Shown here one piece after another: positions 7,237 to 14,084 of a stretch of DNA of 64,000 nucleotides. The first letter of the stretch is position 1; every line of letters begins with the position of its first letter. A program made the position numbers and the translations under genes. Source of the DNA: Pontibacter ramchanderi (GTDB lineage Bacteria; Bacteroidota; Bacteroidia; Cytophagales; Hymenobacteraceae); contig NZ_PJMU01000002.1 in assembly GCF_002846395.1 (NCBI RefSeq), forward strand, positions 1,116,001-1,180,000. Direction: 5' to 3'. Under the pieces are notes generated by a model. It saw only the letters and a program-made list of their open reading frames with translations, was not told where the DNA came from and searched no databases.

Positions 7237-7986
7237 TTATTGCCTCACCTGGTAGTTATAGACATCAACCGCTTGCGTCAGCTTGTCTTTTCGGAAAAGC
7301 TGAATCGCCAGGGGTACTACAATGAGGCCGGCACCGGCGTACACCGCAGGCGACACGTTAACGGAATTCGGGTTGGTAGAGCTCTGAGAAGAAGAAAGCA
7401 AGCCATAGGTCAGCAGACCTGCGCCCGCTATACCTACTACCGTGGAGATGGTCCGCTCTCGTTTATGACGCTGGATCAGCACCATGCTGGAGGCGTTGTC
7501 GGCCAGCGCCTGCTCCAGGTTCTGCTGGTTAAACATCATGAGCGGGCCGTTGTCCTTCGAGAAGAAGTAGATGCGCCGGCGGCTGGTGCGTGGCATGCCA
7601 TAGCCGTATGGGTGGTAGCCCATGGCGGCGTAATCGATTGTGGTGGTAAAGAACTTAGAGATGCGCGGCCCTTCCATGATCCGCTTTGCAAAAGAGTCGA
7701 AGCGGTTGCCGGCAGCCACCCTGGCAAAATAACCGTCGTTGTTCTGGTATACATCCACCAGCTCCGGGGCATACTTTAAGGTGTCGTCAACCAGAAAGAA
7801 GTCCTGCTTAAAAAGCGGCGATTTGTACTGTACCCTGTTGCCATACACTACCTGTCCATTGCGCAGCTGCAGGAAGTGACGGCCTTGCTGGCGTTGCGGC
7901 TGGTAGTTTTCCTGAGAGTACTCCTGGGCGTGCAGGCCAAAGCTCAGCAACAGGCTGGCAAAAAGTGCAAATATTGTCTTGTTCAT
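7237..7986 (-). CDS. Exported protein with C-terminal membrane segments, unknown
   Basis: A 249-residue protein with signal peptide MNKTIFALFASLLLSFGLHA|Q. The middle part is soluble and rich in aromatic and basic residues (VVYGNRVQYKSP, RRRIYFFSKDNGPLMMFNQQNLEQALAD). Two hydrophobic segments follow at about residues 180-225 (STVVGIAGAGLLTYGLL, VYAGAGLIVVPLAIQLF), with NYQVRQ at the end. It resembles uncharacterised Hymenobacteraceae proteins; no function is assigned. It stands in a leftward operon with the membrane protein at 8029-8334 and the hydrolase at 6532-7230. Confidence 0.75.
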   Translation of the reverse strand: MNKTIFALFASLLLSFGLHAQEYSQENYQPQRQQGRHFLQLRNGQVVYGNRVQYKSPLFKQDFFLVDDTLKYAPELVDVYQNNDGYFARVAAGNRFDSFAKRIMEGPRISKFFTTTIDYAAMGYHPYGYGMPRTSRRRIYFFSKDNGPLMMFNQQNLEQALADNASSMVLIQRHKRERTISTVVGIAGAGLLTYGLLSSSQSSTNPNSVNVSPAVYAGAGLIVVPLAIQLFRKDKLTQAVDVYNYQVRQ

Positions 7987-8028
7987 ATAGAAGGGTGATT
8001 TCAGCTATGATTCAAAATACACGTGTGT

Positions 8029-8334
8029 TCAGAAGATAATGACCAGCATGACGAGCATTCCGGCCAGCGCCAGGTATACCCAGCTCATCAATTGGCCCCT
8101 GTGCTTGCTGGGCACAATATTGCTCACCAATACAACGGCTATCAATACGCATACTATATACAATAGTATAAAAGTAACGGCTTTTACCCAATTTGGTACT
8201 ATCGTGTTCTCTGCCTGGTACTGGTTGTCCATGCCCATACCTGATACCAGGTAGCGCAGCACAAAAAACACCACCACCTCAAACACGATAAAGAAAAACA
8301 GACCGTACAGTCTGTTGCGCTTTTGTTCAGCCAT
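8029..8334 (-). CDS. Small three-helix membrane protein, unknown
   Basis: A 101-residue protein with three predicted transmembrane helices: GLFFFIVFEVVVFFVLRYLV, VKAVTFILLYIVCVLIAVVL and LMSWVYLALAGMLVMLVIIF, after a basic MAEQKRNRLY N-terminus. No family is recognised. The next gene on the same strand starts 42 bases downstream, so it probably heads the small operon that continues to the hydrolase. Confidence 0.7.
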   Translation of the reverse strand: MAEQKRNRLYGLFFFIVFEVVVFFVLRYLVSGMGMDNQYQAENTIVPNWVKAVTFILLYIVCVLIAVVLVSNIVPSKHRGQLMSWVYLALAGMLVMLVIIF

Positions 8335-8823
8335 GTTTCTGCAGTTATTTAAATAAAAGACCCTCTTTAAGGTGCAAGTGTCATTAAACGCAGGCCGGCT
8401 ATCCTATCAGACTACTATTCTCTTGTGCCTGGCATATTCGCTCAGTAGGGCAATGGTGCCCGTCCCTTGAACAGGCCTGTGCTAATCAACAACCTCGCCG
8501 GCCTATACTTTGCTCAATAAATATAACAACTGTGCCCTGATATATTGTGCTCTATACTCTTTTTTAGAGTTACTCGTATACCTTAGTTAATGAGACAGAT
8601 CAGGTTTAAGTTATATTATTTGTAAACTATATAGGTGCCTTGGCATGCTGTTTGCTGTTCATTAACAGGTACATATATAATGATCTATGCTAGTTGGATT
8701 GTGTGTATGTGTCTAAATCAGTGCAATTTATGGTAAGAAAAAAAGAATATGGTTGCACATGGGCAATAATGTGAAACAATTTTAGGGGGACAACCCGTTA
8801 AAATACCAGATGAAAGTAGGGAT
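8335..8823. other. Gene-free AT-rich spacer
   Basis: 489 bases between divergent genes with no supported coding region. Just before the 8824 start, a five-codon ORF (ATG at 8810, TGA overlapping the ATG at 8824) could be a translational leader. No convincing TAnnTTTG box was found for either flanking gene. Confidence 0.5.
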
Positions 8824-9051
8824 ATGAGGTTATTGAAGAATATTAAATTAGACAATCACTATTTTAACTACAGTGGTAAAACGCGTAAGATCTTTAGCAT
8901 AGGTTACGAGGATCTCACGACGCTTATCTATTACCAGGACAATAACAACAACTATACGTTAGTAATATCGAAAGAAGATGATCCGCCGCTTATAGTAGAA
9001 AAGAAAATATCGCGTGCGGAAGCGTTCAGATTAATGAATACCCGGCCCTAA
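8824..9051 (+). CDS. Small cytosolic protein, unknown
   Basis: A 75-residue AT-rich protein (MRLLKNIKLDNHYFNY...) rich in Asn, Tyr, Asp and Lys, with alternating patterns suggesting a small beta sheet (NNYTLVISKEDDPPLIVEKK). It has no signal peptide or membrane segment. A strong terminator overlaps its 3' end, with the TAA stop inside the hairpin loop. The exact fit between ORF end and terminator supports a real gene. No family is recognised. Confidence 0.6.
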   Translation: MRLLKNIKLDNHYFNYSGKTRKIFSIGYEDLTTLIYYQDNNNNYTLVISKEDDPPLIVEKKISRAEAFRLMNTRP

Positions 9052-9065
9052 AGCCGGGTATTTTT
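9037..9065 (+). terminator. Intrinsic terminator overlapping the end of the 8824 gene
   Basis: A 10-bp stem AATACCCGGC (9037-9046) with GCCGGGTATT (9053-9062), followed by T. The 6-base loop contains the TAA stop codon. Confidence 0.9.
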
Positions 9066-9066
9066 G
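9059..9066 (+). promoter_or_regulatory. -7 promoter box inside the terminator tail
   Basis: TATTTTTG, formed by the terminator's last stem bases and T-tract, matches TAnnTTTG and sits 13 bases before the ATG at 9080. Same fused layout as upstream of nadC. Confidence 0.45.
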
Positions 9067-9079
9067 TTTACAGTCTAAT

Positions 9080-9259
9080 ATGCGTAATTGGAACAAGTAC
9101 TTCAGAATTGCATTTTGGGGCGCAGCCCTCACGTTTGTGGTCCAGCTGATAATTGCTGTGGCAGTAGATCCTTACCTGTCATCAGCTCTCACCCCCTTTT
9201 ATGCTGTTTGGGGCATTACAGCGGTAGTTGGCTGGCGTCATGAGCATCCGCGCCGCTAA
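9080..9259 (+). CDS. Small membrane protein of 59 residues
   Basis: The frame from ATG 9080 to TAA 9257-9259 reads MRNWNKYFRIAFWGAAL and ends GWRHEHPRR. One or two hydrophobic helices are visible (ALTFVVQLIIAVAV and ALTPFYAVWGITAVVG), with basic ends. It is preceded by a promoter box within the previous terminator, and it ends only four bases before the convergent Hsp20 gene's stop. The clean open frame, positive-inside ends and context suggest a real gene. Function unknown. Confidence 0.55.
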   Translation: MRNWNKYFRIAFWGAALTFVVQLIIAVAVDPYLSSALTPFYAVWGITAVVGWRHEHPRR

Positions 9260-9263
9260 GGTC

Positions 9264-9650
9264 TTAAAGCTGCCTGATATCAATCTGGCGAGGATAAAGG
9301 GCCGCATCGTGGTAAGGCAGTTTTACACGCAACTCACCATCCTTGTATATGGCCTCTATGCGACCCAAGTCGATTTGCGGAGGCAACTTAAAGATACGGT
9401 TAAACATAGGAACCGCCATTTGTGGGTCTTCCTGGCTTTGCAGCACAGAAAATATAGTAAGCTGGTTCTGATGCAGAACTACTTTAAAAGACTCTGGATT
9501 AACACCTGCAGCCCAAACATTAATAATGGCACTCTTCCTTTTCTTTTTGACCTCAACGTATGTTTCACTCACGCCACCGCCTACTGTGTTCAGCAGGTCA
9601 ATCTGGTGTGCAATAGTTTTCAAAAACTCTTTATCTTTTATAATTCTCAT
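9264..9650 (-). CDS. Hsp20/alpha-crystallin family protein
   Basis: A 128-residue protein starting MRIIKDKEFLKTIAHQ. The C-terminal two thirds form an alpha-crystallin-like beta sandwich: ETYVEVKKKRKSAIINVWAAG, FKVVLHQNQLTIFSV, MFNRIFKLPPQID and IYKDGELRVKLPY. The usual IxI tail appears degenerate (RQIDIRQL). These are the landmarks of small heat-shock chaperones, but the sequence is divergent. The ATG at 9650 has a purine-rich GAGAGAG upstream; the longer frame from 9701 lacks family support. Probably a cytosolic holdase or related scaffold. Confidence 0.75.
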   Translation of the reverse strand: MRIIKDKEFLKTIAHQIDLLNTVGGGVSETYVEVKKKRKSAIINVWAAGVNPESFKVVLHQNQLTIFSVLQSQEDPQMAVPMFNRIFKLPPQIDLGRIEAIYKDGELRVKLPYHDAALYPRQIDIRQL

Positions 9651-10120
9651 CTCTCTCTTCTCTAAGTTTTTCAGGAAAGAATGGTGCAAAACAGATGCCA
9701 ATTGGTTGCAGCGTCAATTTGACCGAATGAGTGCACCTGAATCACAATATATATGTCAGAATGACCTTTTTTGGGTTTTTGAAGAGAAGTAATTTTAGTT
9801 TTCGATTCTATAGTCACAATTATTCCTGCGATGTTCTAATCCAATTCCAAAAGTACATAAAATGGAAAGTTGCTCCCAAAGTGGAGTAAATTTTCCCATA
9901 TATGGAAAATGCTTTATTGCAATCTTTTTATAAGTCTATTTTATTGTTGCACCTGATAGAGAAGGTACTGAATAGGGTTTATTATAAATAGTTGATATAA
10001 GCTGCCTTGTGCGCTGCTGGGCGCCTCGGGTTTCCGACTTCATTGCACTTTAAATAAACACAATGTTTATATGGCCTGTTGGCATGCTTCTTTCTCGTGT
10101 ATTGACATAAGAGACAAGCC
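9651..10120. other. AT-rich spacer with an imperfect palindrome
   Basis: 470 bases between divergent genes without a supported ORF. At 9891-9909 the arms TTTTCC and GGAAAA flank CATATAT, a candidate operator. No clear promoter box for the 10121 gene was seen. Confidence 0.4.
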
Positions 10121-11581
10121 ATGAAACACATTTACACTTTTTTTACCACCCTTTTTGTAACAAGAAGATCCAGCGCCTTACAGCTTATCCAGTTAGCTTC
10201 ACTTTTACTATTCACGCTTGTTAGTCTGAACGTACAGGCTCAAGGTCAGGATCAAATAGACATCCAACCTAAGTGTGCCTTAGCCAATCAGCCATTGGAT
10301 CTGGTTATTTCCCGGGTTAGTGGCAACGACTTTAATGGAAGTACCATTGTCTCCGTAAACGGGCAGTCTTTTACTATTACTAATTATACAAAGGACCAGA
10401 TACAGATCCGGGTGCCTGCTAATGTGATAGCCACCGCGGGTAATGTGACGGTTTACACGAACACAGCAAATAAGAATTCGCAGGCAAACACACTGACGGT
10501 GACAGGGCCTGTGTCTGTTTCATCAACACCCGGCTGTGACCGTGCCACCATGACCGTTTCGGGAGCTCCTGCGGGAAGCACCTATCGCTGGTATAAGCAG
10601 CCTGCTGGAGGCCAGCCTATTGCAGGCGCTACAGCGGCAAGTTACACGACCACCGAAGCCGGTACGTATTATGCCGCTGTCGTTACCCAGGCAGGTTGCG
10701 AAACCACCAGAGTATCTGTTACGGCTGCCTTCTTGCAGAAATTATTTGCAAACACGGAGTTCGAAAAGATGAGCTACGAAGCCGGCAAGCCAGGTATAAT
10801 CAAGCTGAACTCCGACCTGTTTGACAAGAAGCATGCGGTTAGCGTAAAGTGGCAGTCCGTAAATATTGTGACTGGAGTGGTAACGGAGCTAGGAACGACA
10901 GATGCTCCTACTATTTCTCCTGCCTCGCTTTCTATTTCGTCTATGCCAGGCGGCGATACATACTTTCAAGCCACTATTACGCCTATAGCCACTGTGTGCT
11001 ACGACGGGTCGGCCCTTTTTGTAACCTCTCAGCAAATCGTTTCTCTGCCAGTGGAGCTGGTGTCTTTCACGGCTCAATCTACTCAGGGAGGCGTACAACT
11101 TAGCTGGAAGACGGCTTCTGAGCGGGACAACAAAGGCTTTGAGGTTGAGGTGTCGGCTGATGGCAGAAACTTCAGAAAGCTTGCCTTTGTAGAGAGCAGG
11201 GTTGGCACCACTTCACTCACTCAACACTACAGCTTCCTCGATACAAAAGCGAATGCCGGTGTTCACTACTATCGACTCAAGCAAACGGATTACGATGGAG
11301 CATTCGAGTACTCTAAAGTAGTGGTTGTGAAGAATGCGCTGAGTGAGGCGGCCTCTGTATACCCAACCCTGACATCGCATGAAATTACGGTAAGGGTAGC
11401 CCCGTCGGACGAGCAGGTACTGATTGCAATCGCCGATATAGCAGGAAAGCAATTAGTAGCGGTTCAGAACCCTGCCGAGCGTCAGGTTGTGTTGCCGGTA
11501 CAGCAACTGCAGAATGGTATCTACTTTGTTACAGTTACCTCTGGCGCTCAAAAAGAAGTGATCCGTTTTGTGAAGCAGTAG
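10121..11581 (+). CDS. T9SS type A cargo protein with Ig-like domains
   Basis: A 486-residue secreted protein. The signal peptide is long (cleavage near residue 40, NVQA|QGQ). An IPT/Ig-like region at about 45-130 is followed by an Ig-like segment with STYRWYKQPAGG and AGTYYAAV. The characteristic stretch VELVSFTAQ...LSWKTASERDNKGFEVE, then HYYRLKQTDYDG, occupies about 310-405, and a C-terminal type A sorting domain (about 410-486) has GIYFVTV near its end. Such domains direct export through the type IX system and are then cleaved. It is probably cell-surface or released; its ligand is unknown. A strong terminator follows. Confidence 0.88.
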   Translation: MKHIYTFFTTLFVTRRSSALQLIQLASLLLFTLVSLNVQAQGQDQIDIQPKCALANQPLDLVISRVSGNDFNGSTIVSVNGQSFTITNYTKDQIQIRVPANVIATAGNVTVYTNTANKNSQANTLTVTGPVSVSSTPGCDRATMTVSGAPAGSTYRWYKQPAGGQPIAGATAASYTTTEAGTYYAAVVTQAGCETTRVSVTAAFLQKLFANTEFEKMSYEAGKPGIIKLNSDLFDKKHAVSVKWQSVNIVTGVVTELGTTDAPTISPASLSISSMPGGDTYFQATITPIATVCYDGSALFVTSQQIVSLPVELVSFTAQSTQGGVQLSWKTASERDNKGFEVEVSADGRNFRKLAFVESRVGTTSLTQHYSFLDTKANAGVHYYRLKQTDYDGAFEYSKVVVVKNALSEAASVYPTLTSHEITVRVAPSDEQVLIAIADIAGKQLVAVQNPAERQVVLPVQQLQNGIYFVTVTSGAQKEVIRFVKQ

Positions 11582-11604
11582 CCAGCGCTCAGCCTGAAGT
11601 TTAA

Positions 11605-11643
11605 GAAGGGACCAGCCTGTGAGGTTGGTCCCTTCTGCTTTTC
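11605..11643 (+). terminator. Intrinsic terminator after the type A cargo gene
   Basis: 10-bp stem GAAGGGACCA (11605-11614) with TGGTCCCTTC (11626-11635), followed by a short T-rich tail. Confidence 0.75.
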
Positions 11644-12008
11644 AATATAATGTACAACTGCACTGCTACAGGTATAAGGGTACTTCCTGAATGCGGGCAT
11701 TGGCAATTTACAATTCTATCTGAGGCAGGCTGAATTGGCCTTACCGAAGCGGTACAACTCATGAAAGGTTTTTGTCGGGGCTGCTCTGTTTTATAGCTAC
11801 TCGGATACAGGAAGATAGCCTGTGCCATTTTAAGCCGGTTAGTACTGTCTGGTCCATTTTTAAGCAAGTATACAGCCTGTTGTGGTTAACAAATCGAAGT
11901 ACTTTTACTTTTTTGCCGTCCTGGCAGATTCTCCCAATTCGTTGTTTGTAAAATGCTATACTAAAGTAATAGTGCAATTTTAGTTATAGCTCGTATACAG
12001 TTTGTAAG
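11644..12008. other. Gene-free spacer
   Basis: 365 bases with no supported gene; the only visible signal is one CAGGTATA motif (about 11670). Confidence 0.4.
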
Positions 12009-12016
12009 TATATTTG
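12009..12016 (+). promoter_or_regulatory. -7 promoter box of the first STAS-like gene
   Basis: TATATTTG followed by CAACAC. It overlaps the alternative TTG start at 12014 and so argues for the ATG at 12035 or later. Confidence 0.5.
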
Positions 12017-12034
12017 CAACACAGGTGCAGCTTA

Positions 12035-12469
12035 ATGGATAGTCTCATGATGAACATTTACTTTCAAAACGACGTGGTGACTCTCTCTTATGACGCAGAC
12101 CAACTATTAGGCGTGGCAGTCTGGAATGGGTTCCTGAGTAGCTCGGAGTTTCGGGAGGCTGTTGAGATTTGCCTTAAGATGATGGATGAGCACAAGTTGC
12201 TGCTTTGGCTCGGTGACAACCGCAAACTCAGAGCCATTCGGCAAGCAGACCAGGATTGGTTTGTAGAGGTGGCTTTACCTCGCCTGGTGGCTGGTACGCT
12301 CCGGCGCAATGCCTCTGTTTTATCAGACGATCTGTTTAACAGAATGGCCGTTGAGCAGATAATCAAGCGTGCGGATAACCTGGGATACATGGCTCTGAAA
12401 GATTTTGACAATGTGGCTGCTGCTATGGATTGGCTGCAGGAGCCGCTGCCGTCACAAGCGTCGGTCTAA
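12035..12469 (+). CDS. STAS/SpoIIAA-like protein, paralogue 1
   Basis: A 144-residue cytosolic protein. Pattern: LSYDADQLLGVAVWNGFLSS (strand-strand), a helix REAVEICLKMMDEHKL, then LLLWLGDNRKLRAI, a helix PRLVAGTLRRNASVLSDDL and the ending LKDFDNVAAAMDWLQE. This matches the Hymenobacteraceae SpoIIAA/STAS-like family. Two relatives occur in this window (12554-12985 and 26012-26431). Start at 12035; alignment with the neighbour would also allow the ATGs at 12047 or 12050. No anti-sigma partner is adjacent. The function is not known and may be regulatory. Confidence 0.7.
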   Translation: MDSLMMNIYFQNDVVTLSYDADQLLGVAVWNGFLSSSEFREAVEICLKMMDEHKLLLWLGDNRKLRAIRQADQDWFVEVALPRLVAGTLRRNASVLSDDLFNRMAVEQIIKRADNLGYMALKDFDNVAAAMDWLQEPLPSQASV

Positions 12470-12553
12470 TATGTGAGCTGCCCGCGCCAGCATTGAAAAT
12501 ACAAACTACGCTATACCTTTAACAACTAACTTACCTGAGAGGGAATTCTCTTG

Positions 12554-12985
12554 ATGCAACTTTACTTTCACAACAGCTTTGTCAGGCTTTCCTATGACAG
12601 AGCGCTTCGGCTTGGCAAGGCCGAGTGGTTTGGTCGTCTGCAAGGCGCTGAACTCAGAGAGGCATACCTGCTTTGCCACGACATGATCAACCGTTTTTCG
12701 CTGACAAAGTGGTTGGCAAATGACCGCCAGATGGGCAATATATCGCCTGCAGACCTAAAATGGAGCTTGGATGTGCACGTTCCGCAGATGGCCAAGAGTT
12801 CTTTGCGGCGTTTGGCCCGTATACCTTCGCAGTTCGAAACAAATCTGGAAGCTGTCGGGGTCATGATTAACAAAGGATACACGCTCAATCTATCCCTGGA
12901 GATGCGTGATTTCGAGGACGAAGAAAAGGCGCTGGAATGGCTGCTGGAACCATCTTCGGTATTGCCTACTGTCAAGCCCTCTTAA
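12554..12985 (+). CDS. STAS/SpoIIAA-like protein, paralogue 2
   Basis: A 143-residue paralogue of the preceding gene, sharing the beginning (MQLYFHNSFVRLSYD versus MNIYFQNDVVTLSYD), a W-F/N-G segment, the helix before LTKWLANDRQMG, the SLRRLARI motif and the ending FEDEEKALEWLLE. The ATG at 12554 follows a purine-rich GAGAGGGA, an unusually good ribosome-binding site for this window; the TTG just before it is not needed. It lies 84 bases after paralogue 1, consistent with tandem duplication and divergence. Cytosolic; role unknown. Confidence 0.7.
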   Translation: MQLYFHNSFVRLSYDRALRLGKAEWFGRLQGAELREAYLLCHDMINRFSLTKWLANDRQMGNISPADLKWSLDVHVPQMAKSSLRRLARIPSQFETNLEAVGVMINKGYTLNLSLEMRDFEDEEKALEWLLEPSSVLPTVKPS

Positions 12986-13178
12986 ATCTGTCAGTTCACC
13001 TTGCCCTTAAGCCGATGATACACCGTCATTGGGCTCCTTGCTGTTGCCGTATCTGTAAGTGATTACAACTCTATTCTGGTAGAATTGCTGCATCAGAGGA
13101 GATGGTCTGGTATAGCTTGGTTCAAAAGATCTTGCGGTGTCCGAAGGCCTCGCAAGTGTCTGGTGGAAAGGCCTTGGC

Positions 13179-13198
13179 TTAGTCCTCTATAGGACTAA
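13179..13198 (-). terminator. Hairpin at the 3' end of the AT-rich gene
   Basis: 8-bp perfect stem TTAGTCCT/AGGACTAA with a 4-base loop that includes the leftward gene's TAG stop (13187-13189). No T-tract follows, so termination is uncertain. A second inverted repeat AAGGCCT/AGGCCTT lies at 13144-13175. Confidence 0.35.
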
Positions 13199-13990
13199 TA
13201 ACATTATCAAAAGGCTACCAATAGCGCTCGCAATCCTTTTTATCTTAGTGAAGTTGTCTCCTATAAATAATAAAACACTAAGAAGGCTTATTCCATATAT
13301 TTCACGAAGTGATGCATTAACTTTTAGCCCCTTCTCTCCAGCCGCTTTTATTATTAGTCCTATTGCCTCGGCCTTGCTTTGACTTGACTCCATGATCGCT
13401 TGGTAATTTTTTGCTGTGAAGGCCTTGGCTTCTTCAATACCTAATAGCATACCTTTAATTGGAATGTTATTGCGCTGAGATAAGTTGAGGAGTTTGCTGT
13501 GGCAGCTATTTACTTCGAAGTTATGGCCATAGAGTTTCCTCAGTAACACATCTAAATTATAGTGGTCGTGAGCCTTCAATTTAGGAGCTGAACGTCTTGT
13601 GAGGAGCTTATACCTGATGCTTAATGCTTCAAATCCGTATTTATAGTTCTTCATGTTCCAGTGAACCCATATACAGCCTTGATGATTTTTTACAAACTTG
13701 TAAAACTGTTGTAATAATGATCTTTCAGAAGCATCTAACTCATCACCTGATAACCTCATACAATTATAGCCTCTTAATTGAGCCTCGATATGTATATTGA
13801 AACAAATCTGCTCTTTTGTTTTAATGTTATAAATAGAAATTGATGTTACTCTTGGAGTACTACTTTTCGATTTTGTAAAGGACTCACAAGAGTAATGTAT
13901 TGAAAATATATCGCTCTTGTTTCCTAATATATAGTTCGTCTCCTGAAGCCCTTTACTTCTTTCTTTGTAACGCGAGGACGTGAATATCAT
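13187..13990 (-). CDS. AT-rich protein of unknown function with C-terminal membrane helices
   Basis: A 267-residue protein from MIFTSSRYKERS. The base composition is visibly more AT-rich than the neighbours, suggesting horizontal transfer. The central part contains ASERSLLQQFYKFVKNHQG, CIWVHWNMKNYKYGFEALSIRY and DHYNLDVLLRKLYG. Its acidic, His/Trp and Tyr/Phe arrangement recalls, only loosely, RNase H-like nucleases of the DEDD type. Then follow NLSQRNNIPIKGMLLGIEEAKAF and two C-terminal hydrophobic segments. I recall related unannotated proteins but no function, so the nuclease idea is weak. The stop codon lies within a hairpin loop. No partner gene is adjacent. Confidence 0.6.
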   Translation of the reverse strand: MIFTSSRYKERSKGLQETNYILGNKSDIFSIHYSCESFTKSKSSTPRVTSISIYNIKTKEQICFNIHIEAQLRGYNCMRLSGDELDASERSLLQQFYKFVKNHQGCIWVHWNMKNYKYGFEALSIRYKLLTRRSAPKLKAHDHYNLDVLLRKLYGHNFEVNSCHSKLLNLSQRNNIPIKGMLLGIEEAKAFTAKNYQAIMESSQSKAEAIGLIIKAAGEKGLKVNASLREIYGISLLSVLLFIGDNFTKIKRIASAIGSLLIMLLVL

Positions 13991-14048
13991 TTTAGTTGTT
14001 TAACTGCTTAAATTATTATAACATAGGATGTATGTATATTGGGCAAAA

Positions 14049-14077
14049 AATAAGGAGGACACTAAGTCCTCCTTATT
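14049..14077 (-). terminator. Intrinsic terminator of nrdA
   Basis: 12-bp stem AATAAGGAGGAC (14049-14060) with GTCCTCCTTATT (14066-14077); reading leftward it is followed by a run of U. Confidence 0.88.
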
Positions 14078-14084
14078 CAGTTAA

